This document shows positions 52,243 to 63,400 of a stretch of DNA of 64,000 nt, piece after piece. Both the position numbers and the translations under genes were made by a program. How positions within the stretch are numbered: the first letter of the stretch is position 1; each line of letters opens with the position of its first letter. The stretch is from positions 62,001-126,000 of the forward strand of contig CAIYWC010000037.1 of the NCBI GenBank assembly GCA_903929795.1. Reading direction: 5' to 3'. Source of the stretch: an uncultured Myxococcales bacterium (GTDB lineage: Bacteria > Myxococcota_A > UBA9042). The notes beneath the pieces were generated by a model that saw nothing but the letters and a program-made list of their open reading frames with translations, was not told the origin of the DNA and searched no databases.

Positions 52243-55200
52243 CAGTCGATGCGCAAAGTTCCAGCTCCGGACGTGCCAAAGACGTCGGGCCGGTACATGG
52301 CCTCCGCGCGGGCGCCGGGATCCTGGAAGCTGCCGCGGTTGGCGGCGCGGGCGACGTAGCGAAAGACTTGGGTGCCAGGCGCCAGATCGGCAAAGAACCG
52401 CACCTCGCGACCGGCCAGCTCCGTGAACTGTGGGCTGGCAATCCGGGCGCGGGGGTCGACCTGCAACGCCGCCAGCCTACGCGCCAAGCCAGCGTCATGA
52501 TTGGCAAATTGCAGATCCACCGGTTCCAGGCCCGCCGCCGGGCGATCGACGACGGCGACGTCCTGCCACGCGTCCCCAGCGGTCACCTCGACCTGGACGA
52601 TGACCTGATCGCCGCGCCGCAGCGTGCCCGTCACCGGCTCGCCGTTCAGCGTAAACAGCCGCCGCCGCACCAGCAGCCCGGCGTTGCGCGCCTCCTGCGG
52701 CGGCGTCTGCAGCGCGTAGCTGTACGCGAGCGACAGCCACAGCGGCCCCTGACCGCGCCGCTCCAGCTGCAGCGGCGTGTCCGCCTGGGCCAGCGCGCCC
52801 TGCGGGATCTCCACGACATCGACGTGCAGGCTGCGACTCACCGGCCCGGCCAGCTTGACCTGCCCGCCGACCAGCACCTTGAAATCGCCGTCGGGCGCCG
52901 GACCCGCCTGCGTCACAGCCACCAGCGCGCGCAGCGCCCACGCGTTCTCCTGCGTGCTCCGCCAGCCGTGGCCACCTTGCTGCCGCGCCAGCCAGCGGGT
53001 CAGCCGCGCCAGCAGCGGGTGCGCCGGCTCCGTGCGCGCCAGCACCTCCACCAGCAACGCCTGGCGCTGCAACTGCGACGCCCAATTCCACGCGCTGGGC
53101 GCATCCGGCAGCCAGCTCGACTCGCCGTCGACGCGCGCCTGCGCCAGCAGCGGCTCCAGCAGCGCGTGGATCTGCGGCGCAAACTTCCGGACATCCAGGC
53201 GGGCAAATGCCGCCGCCAGCCACAGTTGGTCATCGAGCGGCAGCTGGGCGCGGGCGGCAAAAAACGCTTCTGCGGTTGCCGGATCTGCCAATCCCACCGC
53301 GGCTTCAACCGCCAGCACCTGGACCTGCTGGCGCTTGGGCTGGTGACTGCGCAGCCAGTGCGCGGCGTTGTGCAGCAGCGCGGCGTCGACCGTCAGCCCC
53401 GCGGCCTTGGCGTCCGCCAGCACCCAGAGCGCCCAAAGCGTCGCATCGGCGTTGGCATCGCCCGCATCCCACAGCGACAGCCCGCCCTCAAACTGCGCGC
53501 GGCCCGCGATGCGGTCGAGCCACTTCTGCGCCAGCACCTTGGGATCGCCCGCGACGCCCGCCAGCGCCGTTTTGTCCGCGCCGCGCAGCGCATCCAGCGC
53601 CAGGAGCCCCTGCAGCCGCGAGGCGAGCTGCTCGGTGCATTCATACGGGTAATCGGTCAGCGCCGCCATCGCCACCTCCGCGCCCACGGCCAGCGAGCCC
53701 GACACCGCGATGCGCAGCCCGCCGCGATCCGGGACGACCGCGCCGTCTTTGTGCAGCATGTCCAGGCGGTTGCCAGTGACCTGCGCCCAGCTGGCCACAG
53801 TCTCCAGCGGCCGCAGGGACTTGACCTCCAGCGGCTCCTCCACGGCATCTGCGGCGTCCGGCTGGTGCGCCGCCGTCGCCGTCGCGCGCCACTGGACCTT
53901 GGCCTGCCCAGGCCCTTGCGCCACAGCCAGAAAGCGCACCTCCTGGCTCTGCTCCGGCGCCAAGGTGAGCGTCGCCGTCGCCGCGCCGTCCAAGGCCAGC
54001 GGCCCGGTCAGCAGCAGCTCCACGTGCGCCGACACCGCGAACGCCTGGCGGTTGCGCACGGTAGCCGCCAGCTCCACGCGATCGCCTTCCGCCACCGATT
54101 TCGGCAACGCGGGCTGCACCATCAACGGCTTGGACGCCTCCACGTCGGCGTCGCCACTGCCAAAATCGCCCGGACCGTCCACCGCCACTGCCATGATGCG
54201 CCAGCGCGTCAGGTTGTCGGGCAGCGCAAACGTGTGCCGCACCTTGCCATCCGCCGGCAGTTCCAGCGACGCTTGCCAGAACGCCACATCGCGCAGGTTC
54301 GCGCGCGTCAGCCCGCGATCGCTGCCACCGCCGCCGCCGGGATCGCCTTTCTCCTCGCCGGCGCGCCGCCGCACCAGCGCCTCCATCAGCATCTTGTCTT
54401 CCACGCCGCGCGCAATCGCCGCATACAGCGTGGCCATCGGGTCCGGAGTGGCCTCACCGGTCAGCGCCAGGACGCCTTCGTCCACCGCCCACAGCGTCAC
54501 TTCCGCCGCGCGCGGCCGACCAGCGGCGTCGCGCACCGTCACTTCCACCGTCGTCTTTTGGCCCGGCAGCACTTTGGCGTGCTCCGGCTTGACGGTCACC
54601 GCCAGCCGGTGGTCGCCCGGATCCACGGCCAGCTCAATCGACTCCAGCTGCACGGACGGCGCGCCGGTATCCAGCCCCAGCGCGCCATCGCTGCGGCGAC
54701 CGGCGATCGCCAGCACGCCGATGTGCACGTTGGGCGCATGGCGCGCTTCGATGGGCACCGCCAGCGTCGGCGCCGCGCTGTCCAGCCGCACCAGCCGCGT
54801 GCGCAGGATGCCGGCCCGCTCCTCGGTCACCAGCGCCAGCGCGCCGGGCACCTGGTTGCGCACCAGGATGTGCGCCGTCTCGCCGACTTTGTAGGACTTC
54901 TTGTCGGCGACCAGCTGCTGCTGCTCGTCCTGCGGACCCCAGGCCATGTCCGGGCCGGTCGCGTAGAAATCCACAAGCGTCGTCGCCGCCCGGGCCCGGC
55001 GATCGCGCACCGTCGCCTGCAGCGTGTACAGCCCGGCCTGCTGCACCGTCAGCGTGCAGTCCACCGGCAGCGCCGCGCTGGTTGCCGCGCAGGTCCCCGC
55101 CGGTGTTGTCACGAGCCGCGTCTGCCAATTCGTCTCGCCGCCCATGCCGCGCAGCCGAATCGCCTTCCACTCCCGCCGCAGCAGCTTGAGCGCCAGCGGC

Positions 55201-57893
55201 AGGCCCGCTTGGGCGCGGCCTTGCGGATCCGTCGCCACCAGATGCACCGGCAGCGGCGCCTGGGCGGGCACCAGCGCCGACGGCAAACCGACGCCGACCA
55301 GCGCGTCCGCCGGATGCAGCCAAAACACCTGGGTCGCAGCCATGTCGCGCGCGTTGGGATCCTGAACGGAAGCAGCTACTTCCACGCGAATCGAGCGATC
55401 CATCGCCACGCCGGTCGGCACGTGGAACGTCCAGCGCCCGTGCGGGTCGGTGGCGCCGCGCAGCGCGTGGTTCAGCACATTGCGCGCGCCGGGACCGTCG
55501 TCCTCCTGCCACGTGTTCACGCCGAATTGGAATTGCGGCCAGCCCGGCGGTTCAAACGGCTCGGCGCTGCCCGACGCCGTCATGTGCGTCGGCGCCTTGT
55601 CCAGCGGACCGCCGGAAAACCAGCTCGCTTGGACTTCGCCGCGCACCGCATCGCCGCGGGCCACGTGGCGGGCACCGAGCGTCAGCTCCAGGCGCGCCCG
55701 CGGCACGTGGTACACCGCGAGCTGCACGGACTTGCCGAATTCCGCGTTGTGCGACTTCGCGTGCACTTCCCAGCTGCCCAGGCGACCGTTCAGCGGCAGC
55801 GTCAAGGCCGACGCAAACGTGCCGCGCGCGCTCAGCCGCACCTGCGTCTCGGCCGCGGCATGGCCCGCCGGGTCCAGGAGCTGCAGCGTCGCTTCGCGGC
55901 CCGCCGCCGGCAGCCCCAGCGCGTCCTTGCCGACCAGCCGCAGCAGACCTTTGATCTGCACGGCTTCGCCGGGCCGGTAGACCGGCTTGTCGGTGAACAG
56001 CCAGCCGCGCTCGCTGTCGTCCGCCTGGTCGGTCTGCTCCTGCGCCCACGGCGTCGGCGCCAGCAGCTCCAGCCGCGCCGCATCCTCGCCCTTGGCCGCC
56101 GTCACCCGCCGCTCCGTGGCTTTTTTCTGCTGCTCGGACGTCATTCCGCCCGGGCCGGTCACCAGCCCTTCGCCGTTCGTCGTCGACCGCCACACCACGC
56201 TGTCGTTCTCGTCGCGCAGCTCCACCCGCGCGCCCGCGACCGGCTGGCCGCTCTGCAGCGAAGTCACCCACAACAGCGTCTCGTTGCGCGCGGCTTTCGC
56301 GGCGATGTGCAGGTCAGTCACCTGGAACAGCCGGCCCTCGCGGCCCTGCGGCTGCCAGCGCTGGCCCGGCTGCCGCGCGATGTCCGGCGTCGCCACCTCC
56401 AACCAGACGTGACCCGGCTGGCCCGCCAGCACCGCGTCCAGATCCAGCACGCGCCGCTCCAGCACGTCGGGCTTGCGCGACGCCGTCACGGCAAGCTCCA
56501 CCGGCGGTCCCAGCGCCGCCAGCGCCGCCGCGTACCCCGGATCATCGACCTTGAGCGCCCGCAGCACCGACCACGGCACATCCAGCGGCACGCGAAACGC
56601 CCGCGCCGTCAGCGTGTTCAGGTTGCGCAGCGTCACCGCCACCGCGTGCGGCTTTTGCTGCAGCTCCATGACGCTGCCGTCCGTGTCGATCGCCAGCTCC
56701 GGCGTGCGGTGGCCAAATGCGCGCTTGAACGCCACCGGCTTGTCCAGCCGACGGCCGTGGGCGTCCTCCAGCGTGGGCGCGATCGTCAGCGTGTACGCCG
56801 TCGCCGCGGCAAAATCGCCAAGAATTGAGCACGTCTGGTCGTAGCACTGCAGCCGCAGGTTCTTGACCGCCGGCACGGCCTTGAGCGCCTTGGTCTGGTC
56901 GATGGGCGCCAGCTCCGCGGAAAAGTGCAGCGCCGCCGCACGCCACTGGTCGGGATCCGGGTTGGTATTTTCGGTGATCTGCAGCAGGGCAAACGGCTCC
57001 AGTGGACTGCCCGCCGCGTCCTGCCGACCGCCCGCCGTGCCAAACGCCAGCGAATCCATGGACTGGGATACCCGCTTGCCTTCGATGCCCGGCAGCCCCG
57101 GCGTCACGTCGATTTGCACCTGTCGCCACGGCGGGAGCGGCGCGGCAAAAGTCAGGGCCACCAGCTGACCGTCGGCGATCCCAGACGCCGGCCATTCCGC
57201 CGGCAACTGCGCCACCAGCGCCTTGGCGTCCTGCACCGCCAGCTGCAACAGCGGCAGCGGTGGATCGCCGTCGGCGCCCGTGACGATCAGGTGCTGGCGC
57301 AGCACCGCGAGGTCGACCGGCTGGTTGAACAGCAGGTAGACCTTGGCATTGCGCGCCACAAAGCGCGCCTGCGCCGCCGGCGACGTCCAGACGAGGTGCG
57401 GCGGCGCAGTGGCAAACGACCAGTTGAGCGCCTGGCCCAGCGTCCGGCCAGCGCGCGTTTGCAAGCCCGCGGCGAGGTGCACCTGCACGTCCTGGGCATG
57501 CGGCCAGCCCGGCTGCGGCTGGCCCACAGCGGTGTCGGTCGAGACCCAGCGCCAGTGCACGGGCACCGCGGGCTCGGTCGTAACGCCCGTCAGCGCAACC
57601 GGCAGCTCCAGCGCGCCCAGCGGCACCATCGGCTCGGAAAATGCGAGGACCAGCGGCGCATCCGCCGCCACTTCCCCGGTCGGCAAGGCAAACGTCACGG
57701 TCGGCGCGACCGGCAGCGGCACGCCCAGCGTGGTCGACGGCGCATCTTGGGCAACCGGCGCGCTCGGATGCGGCGCAGGCGTGACCGGCGTCGGCCGCTG
57801 GGGCGCGTTGCCGCAGGCGGACAGCAGCACACAGAGCCCGAGCAGCGTATTTGTCCGCACCCGCGCCCGTTTGACCGTCTGCGCCCGCATCAT
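52242..57893 (-). CDS. Alpha-2-macroglobulin lipoprotein
   Basis: An 1883-residue periplasmic bacterial A2M (YfhM-like) with lipobox LSAC near residue 25. It contains the N-terminal MG domains, the A2M and complement-like middle region, and a terpenoid-cyclase-like helical domain with the intact thioester motif CTEQ (YPYECTEQLASR, about residues 1415-1422). Intact CxEQ means it can trap proteases covalently, guarding the periplasm after outer-membrane breach, with PBP1C repairing the wall. Start ATG57893 follows GGGGG; the second ATG is adjacent. The promoter is shared in a palindrome with priA. Confidence 0.93.
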   Translation of the reverse strand: MMRAQTVKRARVRTNTLLGLCVLLSACGNAPQRPTPVTPAPHPSAPVAQDAPSTTLGVPLPVAPTVTFALPTGEVAADAPLVLAFSEPMVPLGALELPVALTGVTTEPAVPVHWRWVSTDTAVGQPQPGWPHAQDVQVHLAAGLQTRAGRTLGQALNWSFATAPPHLVWTSPAAQARFVARNAKVYLLFNQPVDLAVLRQHLIVTGADGDPPLPLLQLAVQDAKALVAQLPAEWPASGIADGQLVALTFAAPLPPWRQVQIDVTPGLPGIEGKRVSQSMDSLAFGTAGGRQDAAGSPLEPFALLQITENTNPDPDQWRAAALHFSAELAPIDQTKALKAVPAVKNLRLQCYDQTCSILGDFAAATAYTLTIAPTLEDAHGRRLDKPVAFKRAFGHRTPELAIDTDGSVMELQQKPHAVAVTLRNLNTLTARAFRVPLDVPWSVLRALKVDDPGYAAALAALGPPVELAVTASRKPDVLERRVLDLDAVLAGQPGHVWLEVATPDIARQPGQRWQPQGREGRLFQVTDLHIAAKAARNETLLWVTSLQSGQPVAGARVELRDENDSVVWRSTTNGEGLVTGPGGMTSEQQKKATERRVTAAKGEDAARLELLAPTPWAQEQTDQADDSERGWLFTDKPVYRPGEAVQIKGLLRLVGKDALGLPAAGREATLQLLDPAGHAAAETQVRLSARGTFASALTLPLNGRLGSWEVHAKSHNAEFGKSVQLAVYHVPRARLELTLGARHVARGDAVRGEVQASWFSGGPLDKAPTHMTASGSAEPFEPPGWPQFQFGVNTWQEDDGPGARNVLNHALRGATDPHGRWTFHVPTGVAMDRSIRVEVAASVQDPNARDMAATQVFWLHPADALVGVGLPSALVPAQAPLPVHLVATDPQGRAQAGLPLALKLLRREWKAIRLRGMGGETNWQTRLVTTPAGTCAATSAALPVDCTLTVQQAGLYTLQATVRDRRARAATTLVDFYATGPDMAWGPQDEQQQLVADKKSYKVGETAHILVRNQVPGALALVTEERAGILRTRLVRLDSAAPTLAVPIEARHAPNVHIGVLAIAGRRSDGALGLDTGAPSVQLESIELAVDPGDHRLAVTVKPEHAKVLPGQKTTVEVTVRDAAGRPRAAEVTLWAVDEGVLALTGEATPDPMATLYAAIARGVEDKMLMEALVRRRAGEEKGDPGGGGGSDRGLTRANLRDVAFWQASLELPADGKVRHTFALPDNLTRWRIMAVAVDGPGDFGSGDADVEASKPLMVQPALPKSVAEGDRVELAATVRNRQAFAVSAHVELLLTGPLALDGAATATLTLAPEQSQEVRFLAVAQGPGQAKVQWRATATAAHQPDAADAVEEPLEVKSLRPLETVASWAQVTGNRLDMLHKDGAVVPDRGGLRIAVSGSLAVGAEVAMAALTDYPYECTEQLASRLQGLLALDALRGADKTALAGVAGDPKVLAQKWLDRIAGRAQFEGGLSLWDAGDANADATLWALWVLADAKAAGLTVDAALLHNAAHWLRSHQPKRQQVQVLAVEAAVGLADPATAEAFFAARAQLPLDDQLWLAAAFARLDVRKFAPQIHALLEPLLAQARVDGESSWLPDAPSAWNWASQLQRQALLVEVLARTEPAHPLLARLTRWLARQQGGHGWRSTQENAWALRALVAVTQAGPAPDGDFKVLVGGQVKLAGPVSRSLHVDVVEIPQGALAQADTPLQLERRGQGPLWLSLAYSYALQTPPQEARNAGLLVRRRLFTLNGEPVTGTLRRGDQVIVQVEVTAGDAWQDVAVVDRPAAGLEPVDLQFANHDAGLARRLAALQVDPRARIASPQFTELAGREVRFFADLAPGTQVFRYVARAANRGSFQDPGARAEAMYRPDVFGTSGAGTLRID

Positions 57894-57912
57894 CGTCTGG
57901 CCCCCGTGGCGC

Positions 57913-57928
57913 GCAAGCGTACGCTTGC
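57913..57928. promoter_or_regulatory. 16 bp perfect palindrome between the A2M gene and priA
   Basis: GCAAGCGTACGCTTGC covers the -10 hexamer of the A2M promoter and its mirror copy facing priA. It is a possible repressor operator or simply back-to-back promoters sharing one sequence. Confidence 0.5.
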
Positions 57929-57944
57929 CGTTCTGGCCACGCAA
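57916..57944 (-). promoter_or_regulatory. Candidate promoter of the alpha-2-macroglobulin operon
   Basis: Minus strand TTGCGT (57944-57939), 17 nt spacer, TACGCT (57921-57916), 22 nt before ATG57893. Confidence 0.55.
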
Positions 57945-57959
57945 CGGCACGATCAGGCC

Positions 57960-60344
57960 ATGGCCAAACGTCCGCAGTCGCCGCAGATTGACTTGTTCGC
58001 GGCACAACCGCTGGCGCCAGAGCCAGTTGCGCCCGAGGTCCGCGCGCGTCCGGCCCGCGTGAGCCCGCGCGCGGGGCAGGCGACGCTGGCCGGGCAGCAG
58101 TTCCTGACGGCGGTTGAGGTCGCGGTGCCCAGCCACACGGACGCGCTGCACTACGGGATTCCGCTGCCGCTGGTGGACACCGTCCAGCCGGGCCAGCGCC
58201 TGACCGTGCCGCTGCAGGGCAAGCTGGTCGTGGGCCTGGCGATGCGCCTGCAGCCGGTGGCGGAGCTGACTTTTGACGTGCGCAAGCTCCGGCCGATCGT
58301 GTCCGTGCACCGCCACGAGCCGCCGCTGCCGCTGGACTTGCTGGAAACACTGCGGTTTTGCGCGACGTATTATCACGCGCCGCTGGGCGCTGCCGCGCGG
58401 CTGGCGCTGCCGGCACCGCTGCGCCACACCGGCGTGGACGGCGACGACGCGCCAGAACGGCTCCAGCCCATGGTGTCATCCAACGACGTGCGGCCGTGGC
58501 CCGATGGCCTGGGCAAGGCGGAGGTGCGGATCCTGCAGAAGATCGAGGCCGCGGGCACGCTGTCGCTGGCCGAGCTGCGGCGGCCGGGCGAGAGCGGCAA
58601 GCTGACGGCGTCGACCAAGGTCTTGGAATCGCTGCAGGAACGCGGCCTGGTGCGGCTGTGGCAGGACCGCGTCCTGCGCGACCCGATGGGCCTGCGCACC
58701 CCGGTGCCGCGCGACACGCCGCCGGAGCTGACGCCGGAGCAACGGCTGGCACTGCACCGGATCCAGGAGGACACGCACGCACGGCGGTTCGCCGGCCACC
58801 TGCTGCGCGGCATCACGGGTTCGGGCAAGACGGAAGTGTATCTCCACGTGATCGCGGATATTTTGGCGCAAGGCCGCGGCGCGATTGTGCTGGTGCCGGA
58901 GATCGCGCTGACGCCGCTGCTGGTGCGGCGGTTCCGCGCGCGGTTTGGCGACCAGGTGGCGGCGCTGCACTCGGCGATGAGCGAAGGCGAGCGGCTGGAC
59001 CAGCTGGCGCAGGTGGCGAGCGGCGCGCGGCGCATCGTGGTGGGGCCGCGGTCGGCGCTGTTCGCGCCGGTGGCGGAGCTGGGCGTGATCGTGGTGGACG
59101 AGTGCCACGACAGCAGCTTCAAGCAGCAAAATGGCCTGCGCTACCACGCCCGCGACGTGGCGCTGGCGCGGGCCAAGGCGGCAAACGCGGCGTGCGTGCT
59201 CGGCTCGGCGACGCCGGGCTGCGAGGAGATGCTGCTGGCGCACGAGGGCAAGCTGCACCTGACCGAGCTGCACCTGCGGGCGACGGGCGGCGCGCTGCCG
59301 CTGGCGCGGGTGATCGACCTGCGCGAGAGCCCGCGGCTGCGCGAGGAGGGCGCGGATCGGCCGAGCCTGCTGTCCGAGGAGCTGGTGGCGGCGGTCGCGG
59401 AGACGGTGGCGCGCGGCGAACAGGCGATTTTGCTGCACAACCGCCGCGGTTTTGCCACGAGCATGCTGTGCCAGACGTGCGGCGCGACGCTGGATTGCCC
59501 GGAGTGCGCGGTCACGCTGACGTGGCACAAGAACCAAGGGCGGCTGCGCTGCCATTTGTGCGACCATTCGGTGTCGGCAGATACGAGCTGCCCAACGTGC
59601 CACGGCCACAACCTGCTGGGGATCGGCGCGGGCACTGAAAAGATTGAGGATACGCTGGCGCTGGCCTGCCCGCAGGTGCGGCTGGCGCGGTTTGACCGGG
59701 ACACGGCGGCGGGGCAGCGGCTGCACGACACGCTGGGCAAGTTCGCCCGCCAAGAGCTGGATGTGCTGGTCGGTACGCAGATGCTGGCCAAGGGCCACGA
59801 CTTTCCGGCGGTCACGCTGGTGGGCGTCGTGCTGGCGGAATCTGGCTTGCAAATTCCCGACTTTCGCGCCAGCGAGCGCACGTTCCAGCTGCTGACCCAG
59901 GTCGCCGGGCGCGCCGGGCGGGGCCAGAAGCCCGGCCGGGTGCTGGTCCAGACGTACATGCCGGAGCACCCGGCGATTCAGGCGGCATTGCGCCATGATC
60001 ACGCAGGTTTTGTGCAAACCGAGCTGATGGCGCGCCAGCGCTTTGGCTACCCGCCGTACACGCACCTGGCGCTGCTGGAGACGCGCCACCTCGACGAGAG
60101 CCGGGCGCAGGCGGCCATGGTCCTGCTGGTGGAGCGCGCGCGGGCCCTGGGCCTGGAAGTGCGCGGGCCGCTGTACGCGGGCGTGGCGCGCGTGCGCGGG
60201 ATCTGGCGCTGGCACGCGCTCCTGCGCAGCCGCGATCGCCGACCGCTGCACGCCTGCCTGCGCGTGCTGGAACGCGAAGTGGTGGTAAATTTGCCGCCTG
60301 GCGTGACGTTCAGCGTCGACGTCGATCCCTACGCTTTTGGTTGA
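57960..60344 (+). CDS. priA: Primosomal protein N' (PriA replication restart helicase)
   Basis: A 794-residue helicase that reloads the replisome at stalled forks. The N-terminal DNA-binding domain (about 45-150) precedes a winged-helix linker and the helicase core: Walker A RGITGSGKTEVYL, motif II VVDECHDSSFKQ (Cys where most PriA have Glu), GSATPGCEE. The eight zinc cysteines lie in CQTCGATLDCPEC...CHLCDHSVSADTSCPTC, followed by GIGAGTEKIEDTL and the C-terminal VAGRAGRG region. A preceding ORF in frame is antisense to the A2M gene, so ATG57960 is the only sensible start. Confidence 0.94.
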   Translation: MAKRPQSPQIDLFAAQPLAPEPVAPEVRARPARVSPRAGQATLAGQQFLTAVEVAVPSHTDALHYGIPLPLVDTVQPGQRLTVPLQGKLVVGLAMRLQPVAELTFDVRKLRPIVSVHRHEPPLPLDLLETLRFCATYYHAPLGAAARLALPAPLRHTGVDGDDAPERLQPMVSSNDVRPWPDGLGKAEVRILQKIEAAGTLSLAELRRPGESGKLTASTKVLESLQERGLVRLWQDRVLRDPMGLRTPVPRDTPPELTPEQRLALHRIQEDTHARRFAGHLLRGITGSGKTEVYLHVIADILAQGRGAIVLVPEIALTPLLVRRFRARFGDQVAALHSAMSEGERLDQLAQVASGARRIVVGPRSALFAPVAELGVIVVDECHDSSFKQQNGLRYHARDVALARAKAANAACVLGSATPGCEEMLLAHEGKLHLTELHLRATGGALPLARVIDLRESPRLREEGADRPSLLSEELVAAVAETVARGEQAILLHNRRGFATSMLCQTCGATLDCPECAVTLTWHKNQGRLRCHLCDHSVSADTSCPTCHGHNLLGIGAGTEKIEDTLALACPQVRLARFDRDTAAGQRLHDTLGKFARQELDVLVGTQMLAKGHDFPAVTLVGVVLAESGLQIPDFRASERTFQLLTQVAGRAGRGQKPGRVLVQTYMPEHPAIQAALRHDHAGFVQTELMARQRFGYPPYTHLALLETRHLDESRAQAAMVLLVERARALGLEVRGPLYAGVARVRGIWRWHALLRSRDRRPLHACLRVLEREVVVNLPPGVTFSVDVDPYAFG

Positions 60345-60376
60345 CAAGCCGGCGACACGCGCCGACGCCCGCTACA

Positions 60377-60405
60377 TTGCCGCGACTTCGCTTGCCTGCT
60401 ATCGT
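60377..60405 (+). promoter_or_regulatory. Candidate promoter of the subtilase-like FG-GAP gene
   Basis: TTGCCG (60377-60382), 17 nt spacer, TATCGT (60400-60405), 85 nt before ATG60491. The 146 bp gap holds nothing else clear. Confidence 0.45.
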
Positions 60406-60490
60406 GCCGCGTCGTGTTGCGCGCGGCGGGGATGCGCGGCAGCACAGAGGGTTCAGGCGCGCCGATTGTGGCCGCAGGGGGAGGGTTCGC

Positions 60491-63400
60491 ATGGCTCGTT
60501 TTGCATCGGCTGGTCGTCGCGTCGCGTTCGCTGTGGGTTTGGTCGTTGCCTGTGCGCCGCTGGCCGCCGACGCCGCTTGGCCACCCGCTCCCGGGTCAGA
60601 CCCGCTCGATCCGGCCAACTGGCCCAACGATCCGGGTTTTGCCAACTACGTCGCGACCGGCTCCGCGTGCACGGTCGGCGTCGCGCCGATCTGCAGCGTC
60701 CAGGGCAAAGGCCAGCTGAACTGCGTGGGCGGCGTCTGGGTGGAGACCGCCTGCGCCACCGGCCAGGTCTGCCAGTTCGTCGGCACCGGCGCGACGACTG
60801 CCCAGCAATGCGCAACTGGCACCGGTCCCAAGGAATTCGTCACCGACGGCGAGTGGAACCAGTTCTCGTTTGTCCCGGAAGCCTGGACGCGCACGACGAT
60901 TCCCGGCCCGTTCCGCCAGGCAGAACGCGCGATCGGCACCGGCATGCACACAAACGACGCGTGGTCGACGACGGTGGGCGATCGCCGGACCCTCATCGCG
61001 GTCATCGACTGCGGCATCAAATGGGAACAGGACGACACGATCAACAAGTACTACCTGAACCGCGGAGAGCTGTCGCCGCCTGAAGCCGCCTGCCGCACCG
61101 CCGCGTACAAGGCCAGCGACCCGTACGACGCCAACGGCGACGGCAAGTTCAACATGGCCGACTATGCCAAGGAAGACCCGCTGGCCGTGCCGCGCACGCC
61201 GTGCGATTCGCGCGTCTCGGACTTGAACGCCAATGGCTTGTTGGACCCGGAAGACCTTATCAAGAACCCGGTGTTCGGCGACGGCGTCGACACGGACGGC
61301 AACGGCTATGTGGACGACATCTCCGGCTGGGATTTCTTTCGCAACGACAACGACCCGTACGACGACACGCGCTACGGCCACGGCAGCGGCGAAGTCCGTG
61401 ATTCTGCTGCGGAAGGCAACAACGGCCGCGGCTCGCTGGGCATCTGCCCCGAGTGCACGGCGATCATGATCCGCGCGGGCGACAGCTTCGTGGCCGACGG
61501 CAACGACTTCGCGGCGGGCGTGCTGTTCGCCGTGGACAGCGGCGCGTCGGTCATCCAGTCGGCGCTGGGCGCGCTGAGCCGGTCGCTGTATGCCGAACAG
61601 GCCGTCGACTATGCGTACCGGAACAACGCGGTTTTTATCGCCTCCGCGGCGGACGAGCTGTCGTTTCACCACAACCAGCCCAGCACGACCAACCACGCGC
61701 TGTACGTCCACGCGATCGTCTACGACGGCCCGTCGGACAAGAATTCCACGACGTTCCTGAACTTCAACAACTGCACCAATTACGGCGGCAATCTGTTCCT
61801 GAGCTCGCCGGGCCAAGGCTGTTCGTCGGAAGCGACGGGCGTGACGGCCGGCCACGCGGGCATGATCTACTCGGCGGCGCTGAAAGTCGCCCTGACGCCG
61901 CCGCTGAGCGCGGAAGAAGTGCGCGGCGTGATCCTGAACACGGTTGACGACATCAACGTGCCAGAGTCGCTGAACGACCCGACGAAATTCATCTCCGGAC
62001 CGGGTTGGGACCTGCATTTTGGCTACGGCCGCAACAACGTCGCGGCGTCGGTGAAGATGGTCGCGTCGACGGAGATTCCGCCCGAGGCGGACATCTTGCT
62101 GCCGACCTGGTTTGAGCCGATCGAGGTGACCAAGACCGCGAAATACACGGTGACTGGCCGCGTGGGCGCGCGCGCGGATGGCACGGCTTCACGTTATGCG
62201 AAATACAGCTATGTGCTGGAATACGCGAAGGGAATCGACCCCAAGAGCGGCTGGACGACCATCAAGGCCGGCACGGATGTGGCGGCCTTCAGCGGCAACA
62301 TCGCCGACTGGGACGTGGCGACCGCCGCGCAGTCGGTCGATTTCACCGCGCCGCTGACCGACCACGACCAGTACAGCTTCACGCTGCGCCTGCGCGTGAC
62401 CGCGACGCACCCGGACGGTTCGGTATTGAACAACGAATTCCGCAAGTCGCTCGCACTGTTCAAGGATCCGGACCTGCTGCCGGGCTTCCCGATCCGCAAC
62501 CTGGCGTCGATCGAGGCGTCGGGCAAGATGTTCGACATCGACGGCGACGGCAAGGATGAGTTCATCCTGCCGAATTCCGACGGCCGCGTGCATGCGTTCA
62601 AGGCGGACGGTTCCGAGCCCAACGGCTGGCCGGTGTGGTCGCCGCTGCGCCGCGAGCTCTCGGAAGATTTCATTTACAACATCATCGGTTCCACCGGCCG
62701 GCCCAAGGCCTGCGCGCTGCGGACCGACAAGACCGGCTGCCTCGCCAAGAACGGCAGCCTGAAGCCGGAATTCCACGAGATGATCACCGGCACGCCGGCG
62801 ATCGGCGACCTGGACGGCGACGGCAAAGTGGAAGTGATTTTCACGACTTATGACGGCACCGTCAACGTCGTCGAGCCCGACGGCAGCGCGCGCCCGGGCT
62901 TCCCCGTGCACGTCGACCGCGCCCGCGCCAAGCTGTCCGACGAGACGCACCTCTGGGACGACGGCATCTTCTCGGCGCCGTCACTGGGCGACATGGACGG
63001 CGATGGCAAGCTGGAGATCGTGGTCGGTGCGATGGACGGCCAGCTGTACATGTGGCGCCACGACGGCACGATGCAACACGGCTTCCCCGTGGAGGTCGTT
63101 GATCACAGCAAGCCGGGCCAGGGCGACCGCATCATCACCACGCCGTCGATCGGCGACGTCGACAACGACGGCACGCTGGACATCGCGCTGGGTACCAACG
63201 AAGTGTTCGGCGCCGATCAGGCCAAGAACGAAGCGCGCGGCTACGTGCTGCACGGCGACGGCACGTATTTCAAGGGCTTTCCCGTCACGACCTATGGCAT
63301 TCAGGCCTACGTGCTGCCTGAAGTCGGCTCGGGCGTGCCGGGCAACGCGACACTTGTCGATTTGGACGGCGACAAGAAGCTGGAGGTCAACTTCGACACG

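Noticed and set aside
52368-56828. Very long plus-strand open frame (1486 codons) across the A2M gene, and similar long frames at 38851-42153, 43018-45678 and 49885-52359
   Set aside because: Antisense to clear genes; the translations are Arg/His/Gln-rich without any domain, the usual shadow of high-GC codon use.
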